Below the pieces are notes generated by a model, which was not told the origin of the DNA, searched no databases, and saw only the letters and a list, made by a program, of their open reading frames with translations. The translations under genes were made by a program, and so were the position numbers. 64,000 bases of DNA from Corallochytrium limacisporum. Its lineage: Eukaryota > Opisthokonta. The DNA lies in the NCBI GenBank assembly GCA_002811645.1, contig PDIP01000035.1, forward strand, positions 94,010 to 158,009. Reading direction: 5' to 3'. Shown here piece by piece: positions 39,522-49,200 of this stretch (its first letter is position 1; every line of letters starts with the position of its first letter).

Positions 39522-41582
39522 ATGTCAAGCTTCGGGAAAACCCCCCGTTTTCGGGACATCACAAACATCACGCCCGGACCAGGTGCGTACGATGCCAAGG
39601 AACTGGCTTCCCAGGGCGGAAAAGTAATCGTTTCAAAAGAAGATCGCTTCAAACTGGAAGTCTCGAAAAAGCAGGCTGTTGGTGTCGGCCCATGCCCAAG
39701 ATGTGATAATGCTAACTCTAAGGTGCGTGAGCTTGAAGCGACGGTAAGGGAACTGAGGGAATTCCTTAAACGCAGTGAAAAGCGAGAAGGTGAGCTGGAA
39801 AGGCAAGTCCGCCACCTAAAGGACGACGTTTCCAGCTTGGAAACTGCGCGCTTGGCTGAGATTCAGGAGCGTGCTTCCCTTGAGGCGAAAGCTGCATCAC
39901 ACTTAAAAGAGATTCAGAACTTGCGAAAGAGTCATGACGTAGTGAAGAAGGAACTACAGCGAGTGGAGAAACTGGGCCAAAAAATGGATGTGAAAGAGCA
40001 AGAATTCACCAAGATGCAAAGGACTATTGAAGAATATCAGGAAACTGAACGTACATTGAAAGACCATTTGGAGAATGTACTGGAAACCTATGAAACCCTG
40101 AGTGAGAGGTTGAAAGCAAAGAACACTGAATGGCAGGAGGAAATCATGGACGCTCAGATATACACTGCCCAGGCAGAAAACCGTGCCGCAGTCGCGGAGT
40201 TGCAGGTGGCTGAGCTGTCGTCGTCAATGAACAACCAGACGGCAGTTATTAACACACTGAGACATGATCTTGCTATGGCTGAGAGCAGAGTGGTGGAAGG
40301 TAATAAGGGCCTTCGTCGATTGGAACAGGCTCTTGTAGATGCCAACAATCGCAATGATGAGCAGAAAGCGCGAAACACTGTATTGACGGAGCGCATGGAC
40401 AAGATGAACATCATGCTCAACCAGATGGAAGAACTTAAAATGCGTTTTCAAGAGCAACAAAATGTGATGGAAACCAATCGTCGTAATCTGGAGAAAATCA
40501 ACACCCTGGCGAATGCCCGTGACGAAGCCCTCTCGGAAGCGCAAGCAGAAATCGAGCACTTCCGTGAGCAATTCATGGCGGCTAACAACATGATTTTAAA
40601 GTCACAGGAAACATTCAACAATGACACATTTGTTCTAGAGGGTGACATCATGAACCTGAAGGATCTCATTGCTAAGGTCATGGAACAGAGCAATGAGGTA
40701 AACGAAAAATTTGAAAACCGTGGCCAGGAACTTCTTTCCCTGCAAACCGAATCAGATGAGTACCTGAGGACCATTCAGGAAACTAAGGAACGGCTGATCG
40801 CCAAGGACAATGATATTGAGACTCTGCAGAGCAGAGTGGCGTCCCTTGAGAGCATGTGTAAAGAGCACTTGGAAGCTCTGGCTGAAACGGAAGACAAGGC
40901 TAAGAAGACCGAGGACATTCTCAAAGACGAAATTGAGAGTCGGCAAGTCCATCAACAGACTGCATCCAGCCTCAACAGCAAGGTCAGTTTCCTCGAAGGA
41001 GTGGTGGCGGACAAGGAGAACGCCATAATTGATATGGATGTCAAGCTTCAGAAGGTGACTAAGCAAGCGACTGCCGCGACCGAGAAATTGGGCACCCTTG
41101 AGCAGCAGAACAAGAGTTATCTCGAGGAGGCCATGACGAAGGAGCAGCAGTATAAGGATATGAAGACCAAGTATGATGACCGCTGCAAAAACTCTATGTC
41201 CATTGATGAGCATCAAAACATTCTGTCCGGCATGATTGAGTCGAATTCTAACTACGACAGGGAAAACTCTCGCCTCCGTAGTGAAAACACCATGTTGATG
41301 GATGAGATTCGAAGTCTCCAGAACCAGTATGGTCTTACAACCCAGGACTACTCTGCTGAGGTGAACAAGCTTCGTGAGCGTTCCGAAATGGCATGGCAGG
41401 AGCTCAGCAAGGTGCAGAGTCATGCAGCTAGCCTTGCTGGGCACCACAACAGCAGACAGAAGATTCAGTACGTCATGAGCCTGAAGGAGGAGAACGTGAA
41501 ACTGAAAAAGGAATTATTTGATCTGAAGCGTGAGCACGCGCGCCTGCGGAAACGTACCCATGGTGTGAGGATCACCTCTTAA
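39522..41582 (+). CDS. RHAMM/HMMR-like coiled-coil protein
   Basis: This 686-residue protein is almost wholly coiled coil. The N terminus, up to TPGPGAYDAKEL (residues 18-29), resembles the HMMR start, where PSPGAYD precedes the rod. A CPRC pair near residue 50 follows. The C terminus, GHHNSRQKIQYVMSLKEENVK, matches the conserved HMMR end with its GHxNxxQKI and LKxEN pattern. HMMR binds microtubules and acts at spindle poles and centrosomes in animals. In a flagellated fungus a basal-body or spindle role would be logical but is inferred. The ATG at 39522 is the first in frame; the preceding codons begin with GTG. A 231-codon antisense frame is a shadow of the heptad codons. Confidence 0.7.
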   Translation: MSSFGKTPRFRDITNITPGPGAYDAKELASQGGKVIVSKEDRFKLEVSKKQAVGVGPCPRCDNANSKVRELEATVRELREFLKRSEKREGELERQVRHLKDDVSSLETARLAEIQERASLEAKAASHLKEIQNLRKSHDVVKKELQRVEKLGQKMDVKEQEFTKMQRTIEEYQETERTLKDHLENVLETYETLSERLKAKNTEWQEEIMDAQIYTAQAENRAAVAELQVAELSSSMNNQTAVINTLRHDLAMAESRVVEGNKGLRRLEQALVDANNRNDEQKARNTVLTERMDKMNIMLNQMEELKMRFQEQQNVMETNRRNLEKINTLANARDEALSEAQAEIEHFREQFMAANNMILKSQETFNNDTFVLEGDIMNLKDLIAKVMEQSNEVNEKFENRGQELLSLQTESDEYLRTIQETKERLIAKDNDIETLQSRVASLESMCKEHLEALAETEDKAKKTEDILKDEIESRQVHQQTASSLNSKVSFLEGVVADKENAIIDMDVKLQKVTKQATAATEKLGTLEQQNKSYLEEAMTKEQQYKDMKTKYDDRCKNSMSIDEHQNILSGMIESNSNYDRENSRLRSENTMLMDEIRSLQNQYGLTTQDYSAEVNKLRERSEMAWQELSKVQSHAASLAGHHNSRQKIQYVMSLKEENVKLKKELFDLKREHARLRKRTHGVRITS

Positions 41583-41851
41583 AATCGTCAAGCGACTGCA
41601 CTAACAAAAGATCCTCCATCACATGTGACATAAAACTGTACCGTCATGTATGACCTTCTATTTTCCACTCAAGCTACCCATGCTCTTCCACTCTTTCTGC
41701 AACCTATCTCCGGTGCATCCCTTCTCACGAATGAACTTGGCAACCGTAAGTCGCTACTCATACCCTTTCTCCAGTGTTGCTAACCGCCTCCGCGTGTATA
41801 TATCAATAAACACCGACCCGATTAAAACATATTCATAGTAATATTTTCATA

Positions 41852-41857
41852 TTTATT
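41852..41857 (-). terminator. Possible polyadenylation signal AATAAA (SEN2 gene)
   Basis: This minus-strand AATAAA lies about 340 nt past the SEN2 stop codon in the 616 bp convergent spacer. The distance is long, so the assignment is tentative. Confidence 0.3.
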
Positions 41858-42198
41858 GATTACATTTAGAAAACGCCAGTGCTCTGGAAGGGCCCCTTCC
41901 TTTCCCTGCCACAGGAATTGATGCGCACAAGGTTGCCAGTAATACTGGCTTTTCCTGAAGGCGGGGGAGGAGTTTGACTGGGACCGGTGGCAAAATCATT
42001 CTGATGTACAATAGCGTACACCAGCATTCCACGGTGACATGTTTTCCTCAGCTGCAAATGGCGAATATTTCATGCCGGTAATCATCAGGTGCCAATCACA
42101 CTGTACTGTTCCCGCCTTGGACGAAAGTGCTTGGCACAGTGTCTATTCATTCACAACAAGTAATTGATGCTCACGAGTTTCTTTAAGCGTTGTGAATC

Positions 42199-43170
42199 CT
42201 ATTCTCTATTTCGATCCGCTACCCAACGGGTAATGATGATCTCCTCTACCTGACATTTTTCCGCAAGGGTCAAGGACATGCGCACCTCTTTGTCCGAAAG
42301 GTCAGCGGGAACAGTCACAAGTACTAACAAGGTTTCCTTCACTGCCTGCTCGTTCTGACGGGCAAGACCCAGCATCCGTGCCCAGGACAACTCTCTTGTT
42401 CGGTTCATATGATCAAATTCTGATTTCCCATCAGCGCTGATTACCCGGACAAGGACGGAGTACGGCGCGTGCCACTTCAGCGGACCCCCATCAGGATACA
42501 ATGTGAAATCGGTAGCCATACGCAGCCCCGACTTAGGTACCCATCCTCGGAACCGGTAGTGCCGAAACGCCGTCCATGACCCAAAGAATGTGGGATCCAG
42601 ACGGCAGAAATAGCGGTACAATTGAGTTTGATCTGTGTACTCTTCCATTTTCAGCATGTCAATAGCCCGTGGCAGATATTGGATGAATAGCCATAGTGCT
42701 TCTTCACGGAGAAGGAGTAAAGCAGGATCAACTTTATCGCTCTTCTCGCCGCTGACATACATGAGCCGAGCGCCATTGGGGAGCCAAGCCATGTCTGCCG
42801 TCTCCAGTGTGGCGTACTGTTGTTCTAAAAGGCGCTTGCTGGGAGTTACTGTGCCAAATGATCCCAGATAATAGAAGCCAGCAAGCAGTTCCTGTTCTCC
42901 CTCAAGAACGCACGTTCCCTCATACATCTTAATCGTCAGGCAATCCCGTACAGACTTCGTGGCAAATTTATATTTCAAAAACGCTTGAAAATCTTCATGG
43001 TTACCTACGCTCCGTTGAATTCTGGTATTGATCTTTCTATTTCCTTTCTTTTTGAATCGTTTGGGTGCAGTGAAGTATGCAGAGCCACCCTTCCGTTTAA
43101 CACCCCGTACAGAGTCTTCGTCGTGTACGCCGTCCACGGATCCCTTGGGTGGAGCAGACGAGGACATCAT
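42199..43170 (-). CDS. SEN2: tRNA-splicing endonuclease catalytic subunit SEN2
   Basis: This 323-residue subunit cuts the 5' splice site of intron-containing pre-tRNAs in the SEN complex. The C-terminal nuclease domain shows AFRHYRFRGWVPKSGLRMAT and DFTLYPDGGPLKWHAPYSVL. The expected triad is Y225, H234 and K278. The middle (GSFGTVTP and NGARLMYVSGEKSD) fits the N-terminal SEN2 domain. It is shorter than yeast SEN2 at 377, mainly at the N terminus, which is basic (KRFKKKGNRK) and could be a nuclear signal. The single exon starts at the first ATG of a tandem MM. It lies downstream of the coiled-coil gene on the same strand, 230 bp from that gene's stop. Confidence 0.87.
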   Translation of the reverse strand: MMSSSAPPKGSVDGVHDEDSVRGVKRKGGSAYFTAPKRFKKKGNRKINTRIQRSVGNHEDFQAFLKYKFATKSVRDCLTIKMYEGTCVLEGEQELLAGFYYLGSFGTVTPSKRLLEQQYATLETADMAWLPNGARLMYVSGEKSDKVDPALLLLREEALWLFIQYLPRAIDMLKMEEYTDQTQLYRYFCRLDPTFFGSWTAFRHYRFRGWVPKSGLRMATDFTLYPDGGPLKWHAPYSVLVRVISADGKSEFDHMNRTRELSWARMLGLARQNEQAVKETLLVLVTVPADLSDKEVRMSLTLAEKCQVEEIIITRWVADRNRE

Positions 43171-43400
43171 TCGTGTGGTTCACAATCTAGACCAATGCAT
43201 AGCTACTCTCACCACCAATGTATGCCCGGCACGTTAACTGCAGTCACCCCGCTATCGGTACGCGCAGCTTCAAGTACCCACCAAAGCGGATTGTGTGGGA
43301 ACCGACTTGAAGAGAGCTGTGGAAAGGTTGGCGAGGGGAGGGGGGGGGCTGCGCGTCGACATTGTCCTCCGGAAATTTGTGATCAAATCATGTTAGACCT

Positions 43401-44867
43401 TTATTTGTTCATCAATGCCAGAACATCTGGGGTGGCAGAGCTGCCATCGACAATCTCAATGGCGTCAATGACCTTCTTAATCGATTCGAAGTACTCCTGA
43501 TTTGCCTGCATGAACATTTGCTCCCGGCCTCCGCGAATCTTTTGGCCCAGCTGGTACTGCGACTCCAATTGCTCCGCGAGCATCTTCTTCTGCTGTTCCT
43601 GACGATCTGTGAGGTCCTTCCATACCTCTTCATTACTCTTGCCTGTCATACCGTTGGCAGTTTGTAGGTTCTTCCAACTAGCTTCCGCATCCTTGGCCAG
43701 CTTCTTCTCGAATGCTTGCTTTTCATCGCCTCCGGTCCGTTCCAGTGCATGACCTTCTGCTTGGAAGATGAGTCGGTAGTGACCTTCCTTGAGAGACTTC
43801 ATAGCCTCCAAATGCTCTTGTGCCTGCCTCTTTTCCTTGACCCAAATGTTCTTAATTTGATTATTCGTCCATATTTCAATCTCTTCTGTCCTCGCTTTTT
43901 GGTGGGCTTCGTACTGTTTCAGTTTATCATCAATGTCTCCCATGGAGAGTGCCAACTCACCGCTCTTCAACTGCATTTCCTTCTCGAGGGCATGGTACTT
44001 TGCACGGCGCTCGCCAATGATTTGATCTACAAGGTTCTTGCGTTCGCTCCTTACCTCACGGCGCCAGGACTTAAAGAACTTCTTCCGTTCATCGGACATT
44101 GTAGTAAGTAAGCCCATGAATTCGCTTAGCTGTTTTTCGCTCAGTTTCAGACCCTGAGTGTGGTTGCGTAAGAAATCCGGAGGCTGGTCCCAGTAGTCAC
44201 TCGCGAAGTTGTAGCGACCGCCACAAATGCTCTTCTCTTTTTCGCTACCCGCTGCAACCAGATGTATGTTTTGTGGCTTCGAGATGTGGTAATTGTCGCT
44301 ACTCTTTGAAGAAATGGCCTTTTTCATACCCTTGCCCAGAGACTTTGTTATCTTGCCCAGACCGGACTTTTTTGACTTGTAACCTGTTATCTGTGCCAAT
44401 GATCCTCCTTGCAGCTCACCAAGGGAACCGGCCCTAGTCAAGTCTGGGGCCGAACTTCCTGTATCAGGTGCTGGCGGTGGTGGTGCAGCAGGCCTTACCT
44501 GTTCCGTTGTCAAGGGATCCGTGGAAGGCGACAACTCCCTGCTCTTGGGTACCGCTGGTGGCTCTGCTGGGAGATTCTCTCGTTCCTTCAAGCTTAAGGC
44601 GGTCAATATTGCGGACGCTTCGGCGCCAGTGCTGGGCGGAGGAGGTGGCACACGCCTCCTGCCCGGATTCGGAGAGTCGCTTGGCGTTAGAGGTGCGGCG
44701 CGCGCTGGCCGTGACACTGCATCCTCCGGCTTGGGAGCGGCCCTCCGAGGGCGTGCGGGTGCGGCTGAGTTGGAGTCCACACTGGAAGCAACACTGGCAT
44801 TATCATCCTGCGAGACAATAGAGTCCTTTGTCCTACGGGTAGGTCGTGCCGGCGGAGGTGCTGACAT
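43401..44867 (-). CDS. Unknown protein: Pro-rich N terminus, coiled-coil C terminus
   Basis: I do not recognise this 488-residue protein. Residues 1-150 are disordered and Pro/Ala-rich with PxxP-like and PPPPP stretches (RRRVPPPPPS, RPAAPPPPAPD), suited to SH3 or WW binding and suggestive of actin regulators. A basic patch, KKSGLGKITKSLGKGMKKAI, follows near residue 175 and could bind acidic lipid. From about 225 to 470 the chain is helical, with highly charged segments near KKFFKSWRREVRSERKN and repeated Glu/Lys heptads, resembling a BAR- or golgin-like rod. The whole frame is one exon with codon use like its neighbours. A membrane-cytoskeleton adaptor is a guess. Confidence 0.75.
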   Translation of the reverse strand: MSAPPPARPTRRTKDSIVSQDDNASVASSVDSNSAAPARPRRAAPKPEDAVSRPARAAPLTPSDSPNPGRRRVPPPPPSTGAEASAILTALSLKERENLPAEPPAVPKSRELSPSTDPLTTEQVRPAAPPPPAPDTGSSAPDLTRAGSLGELQGGSLAQITGYKSKKSGLGKITKSLGKGMKKAISSKSSDNYHISKPQNIHLVAAGSEKEKSICGGRYNFASDYWDQPPDFLRNHTQGLKLSEKQLSEFMGLLTTMSDERKKFFKSWRREVRSERKNLVDQIIGERRAKYHALEKEMQLKSGELALSMGDIDDKLKQYEAHQKARTEEIEIWTNNQIKNIWVKEKRQAQEHLEAMKSLKEGHYRLIFQAEGHALERTGGDEKQAFEKKLAKDAEASWKNLQTANGMTGKSNEEVWKDLTDRQEQQKKMLAEQLESQYQLGQKIRGGREQMFMQANQEYFESIKKVIDAIEIVDGSSATPDVLALMNK

Positions 44868-45139
44868 AGTGATCGCCGATAATTTCGATTATCCTTTTCG
44901 TTGCCCCTACCAGATTTTGATTCATTCCATGGTCGTCTTCATCATATAAACGACCCTCTAATGTGACACGGGGAGCTCAGATGAGAAACTCAGAACTGAT
45001 GTTTTTGAGGATGCGCACTCCTTTTTAGGTGTTTTGACCCCAGTTTTTCCTTTAGGCGAGCAAAGTGAGGCCTTCCTGGGTGAGCTGCCTCCGTCCGCAC
45101 CCATCCACATCCTCCATCGGTCCACACCCCCTCCTCAAA

Positions 45140-45154
45140 CCCCCCCCCCCGGGG
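45140..45154. repeat. C11-G4 tract
   Basis: Eleven C followed directly by four G, one of the recurring GC tracts in spacers. Confidence 0.7.
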
Positions 45155-45514
45155 AAGGTCCTGGCCCCCCAGGAAACTTTAGGGTCACTCCTCCCTAAAT
45201 TGTGTGGGTTCTAGGGGCCGTATCACTGATCTCTCCTTTAAATTCCGTTTTGGAATCTTTCGGGACAATTCTTTCTCCCGTCGCTCAATTTTGGGCGTTG
45301 CTCGTGTGTTTTCTTCATCGCGGACACAAATTGTACACACGCTTGAATGCAATATCAGGCAGCAGAACCCTCCTTCGCAACCAAGTTTTTTTTTTTAAAA
45401 TGTTCCCTGCCCGTGCACCGTCGCCGCTCAACGAAGAAAGAACGCTTGGTGTTTCACGAGAACGCAGATAAGGGGCCCTAAAAGTGAAAACACCTGTGCA
45501 AGCTCAACTGCGGG

Positions 45515-45543
45515 CCCCCTCCTCCCCGCCCGGGGGGAGGGGG
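45515..45543. repeat. Near-perfect C/G-run inverted repeat
   Basis: CCCCCTCCTCCCC is followed by GCCC and GGGGGGAGGGGG, an imperfect inverted repeat of about 28 bp with strong hairpin potential. Confidence 0.7.
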
Positions 45544-46269
45544 ACACGGCACCCGCACCACAGAAATGCCAGCGACGAACTTCGTTGCGTTGGGCTGAAT
45601 CAATGGAAATAAAAGCCTCTTCCCCGTCTCTTTTCACGTTCGGTCCCTTTTGCGATCTTCCCTCCCAACCTGCCGCATCTGGTCCGTGGTGCAACAGCGG
45701 AGTCTGTATTTTAAATGCCTGCACGCGACTGCTGTGTTCTTGCTCCTTCTTTTTCATTTTACATTTTTTTCTTACTTTCTATATTTTTGAATCTTCTCGC
45801 TCCTCTTATTTTTTTCTTTTTTTTTTCCTTCTGGGAGTCGGACTGCGGCCAGTCCCTTTCGGTTCACACCTGACAGGTCAGACACACACTGTCAAAACCC
45901 TTGGGCACCTCTCCCTTTTCGTTTTGTCCTGATTTGCTTTGAGAACGGAGGCGTGCTCTGTTTGTTTCGATCTTTCTATCCGACCTCAGCCAGAATGAAA
46001 AAAAAAAATGCGGGACTCTTCTGGCCAATCAGAGCGCCTGGGATGGGTCTTACCCAAATCGCGGAGAGAGGGAAGGGGAATCCCCTTGCCCCCGGCCCGC
46101 GGGGAGTTGGGCAGGACTGGGTAGAGGAGCGTAGTGGCGCATCATCTGGCGCTTCCCATTCAGCGACCTTCGTCAACGCACAATTTCAAGTGGGGGTTCT
46201 ATTGCTATCATATTTCTTTTCTATTGGATGACTATTTCCGTATTAAAAACCATAAGTTTAGAGCAAAAC

Positions 46270-49200
46270 TTAGATGAAGTCGTCATCGTCGCTCTTGGTG
46301 CTCTTGTTGTCACGCGTCAAAGCGGACATTGTCGATTCACTAAACTCGCCGGACGTTCGAGAAGGCTCGGGCAAGACAAGACCAGAGCCATCAGATGCAA
46401 GTGAAGCGCGCCGACTGGTTGCATTGCTACCTCCTCCTTCAGCATCAAGCAAGCCGAGTTCGGAGGTACGCTTATCTTCCTTGCGACGCCTTGACTTTGA
46501 CTTCTTCTTGTCCTTGGAGCGACCTCGACGACGCCCCGTGGCGGTCTGAATAACGTCTTCGGCCGAGCCTTCGGAAGACACGTCAGGGAATCTGTGGCTA
46601 CCTCTCTTGGGAGACCTGGACTTCCGTGCTTGTCTCTTCATTTCCTTGCGTAGAGCAGTACCATCCCCGAATTTGTCCAGAATAAGATGATCTAACATCT
46701 TGCGGCGCTCCTTCGGCTCCATTTCCGACGGCACAGTGGCTTCCAGGCTTCTACCAGCAAATCGGTCCATCTTCCGTGCTTGGTTGGTTTCCTTGCCAGC
46801 CATAGCGGTCCTCTTCTCCTTGTGTTTGAAACCGATGTAGTTCTTGATCATGCTTGCGGCCTCGCCCTCTGAATTCATGGCAGCAACCCACATGAGCTGT
46901 TCGTGCTCGCGCAGGTAGCGGTGAATACCAAAGACGCGGAATACGCGAGCACGTAGACGGAGACCAAGAGCACGTCTCTTCTGACGGACCTCCGGATCCA
47001 TCATACGCTCCAAAAGCTTGGCAGGCTTTCCTCGGAAGGATTCAAGAGTGAGGCGGACGGCACTTCGGTCGACGATGTTCTCCAGATCGTCAGTCATGCC
47101 CATAACTTCCATGATTCCCTTGGCCAAATCACTGGAAGAAGCCGGAGGGACGACACGACCATATGTCTTCATGGGGTCAAGCCGCTGGCCAGGGATGGTA
47201 TCAGACAGCACCTCCCGACTACCACCGACATCAGTGCAGACGACGGGTAGACCACACAGGCCAGCTTCGCCTAAAGCAAGGGGCAAACCTTCTGAGAACG
47301 AAGAGTTCACGAACACCCATCCTCGAGACAACACTTTCTGAGGATTGCCTAGACCCATAAGTCTGACATGCTCACTCAAATCCAAAGCAACGATGGTGTT
47401 AGCACACTGAGCAGCGTACGATGGATCTGACTCAAGAGATCCATAGATGTACATTCGGAACTCAGTCAAGCCCCAGTCGTGGACGATAACGGAGGACGCT
47501 TGAATGGCATTCATGACGTCCTTAATACTATTGACGTGGGACAACATGACAGCGCAGGGATAGTCCTCTTCACCCGCGAAGTTGGCACGGAACCGTCCCA
47601 TGTCCATACCATTCAGCACAGGGCTGATCTTGCGCAAAGTGTACATCTTTAGGTCGTCATTGTTGTAGCGACCACCTCCTAGCCATGCCTCCCAGTCAAT
47701 GTTCTGAATGGACGTACACGGGCAGATGTAGTCAGCATTTCCAAAGTTGACTACAGCCGCCAGACGAGTGAGACCCATGAAGCCGATTTGGACAAACTTG
47801 GCCATACCCTTCACATTTGCAAGAGCGTAGATGCGCTCACGCCACAGGATACCGTGATCCCAAATGATGAATCGAGATCCATATTTCCGCTTGGCGATCA
47901 TACCCAACAAGGCTTGGATACCGTGATGACTTGCTTGGATGACAGGGCAAACAGGGACCTTGGACGCGAAAGGATACAGAAGTCTGACGATCAGGGAATA
48001 GAGCATGTCCAGGTCGTTGAGGGAAGGCATTTCACACGTCAGATACCTATCCTCGATGGACAGCGGGCTAATCACTTCAAACCACTCTGCGAACCAGGCC
48101 GCCTTAGTGAACTCTGAATCCCATGACTTCAGCCAGTCGTACTTCTGGAAGTACTCGTTGAGCCTAACAAACAAGAGGGAATACCGCTCAATGTCGTCCG
48201 AAGTAAACGACCCTTGAGCACTGCCACGGATCAGCAGTCGAAGCAGGGGTACAAATTGTTCAGAAACCACATCATCCGTAGTATCCATACGACGGCGCTC
48301 AAGCTCGCCGTCGCTTACAGTGGCGAGAACGTTTTGGTTCACAGTTGCGAAATCCAAACCCCACAGAGGAGCAAAATAGATGGCATTCACATTCTTCTCG
48401 ACGTCATAACCAGGTTGCAAGAGTTCAGCATCGGTACCAATCTCTGCCATGATGGTCCACCGAACTCCAGGCATGCCTTTGATCAAGTCACGGCGACAGT
48501 TTCCGACACCACCGCCACCTGTAGGCCACGTACCAGAATCAATACCCAATACCTGCAGATGATCCCTGGACACAGACTCTGCCTCTTGAATATCAAGAGG
48601 TGCGATATCCGCAGCATCACCTCCAGCTCCCAAAATCATCATGTCCGATAAACGGATCTTGAGGTGAGTACGCGTTTGAGGAGTATCAGGAATCAAGACC
48701 AATGTACTGATGGCGACTTTCCTGACCTCGAGATACTTAACAGCATCCTTGAAATCGCCACGATCACGCAAACGCCAGTATCGCTTGAGGATAGGGGTTT
48801 CGCGAAGGAACTGTTCGTCAAGCTCCCGCGCAAACACACCTTCGATTTCACCACTGCGCCAGGCTTTCCAGAGGTCGAACCTACGCCGCATTACGCCATA
48901 GGGTGTTGCACAGATCTGGACGACCTTGTCCTTGCTGCCGGCGCTGAGATCAAAGAGGCGACGGCTTACATCCCGTCGACTCATTCCACCACAGTCGAAA
49001 ATATCCGTCACGAAGAAGTGCTCAACTCCAGGAACGTGGATGATCTTGTAAACGTCCATACGAATTTCATATGGTGTGTTGATCTCTTTCTGACGATGAG
49101 CCAGTACCACACCACCGGTAGCTTCATCAGCTCCACGCAACAGCATAGTCGTCATTGTAGGATGCTGAGGATGAGTGTAGCTGAGGAAGGTACGATGTTT

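Larger units (their letters stand above)
44868..46269. other. Spacer with GC palindromes and T-rich tract
   Basis: This 1.4 kb holds the promoter side of the coiled-coil gene and the 3' end of the giant gene. It contains two C-run/G-run palindromes (45140-45154 and 45515-45543), a pyrimidine-rich tract at 45745-45830, and a CCAAT box in GGCCAATCAG near 46023. No gene is seen. Confidence 0.55.

Noticed and set aside
40752-41447. 231-codon frame antisense to the coiled-coil gene
   Set aside because: Leu/Val/His-rich translation is the mirror of Glu/Lys/Gln heptad codons of the HMMR-like gene.
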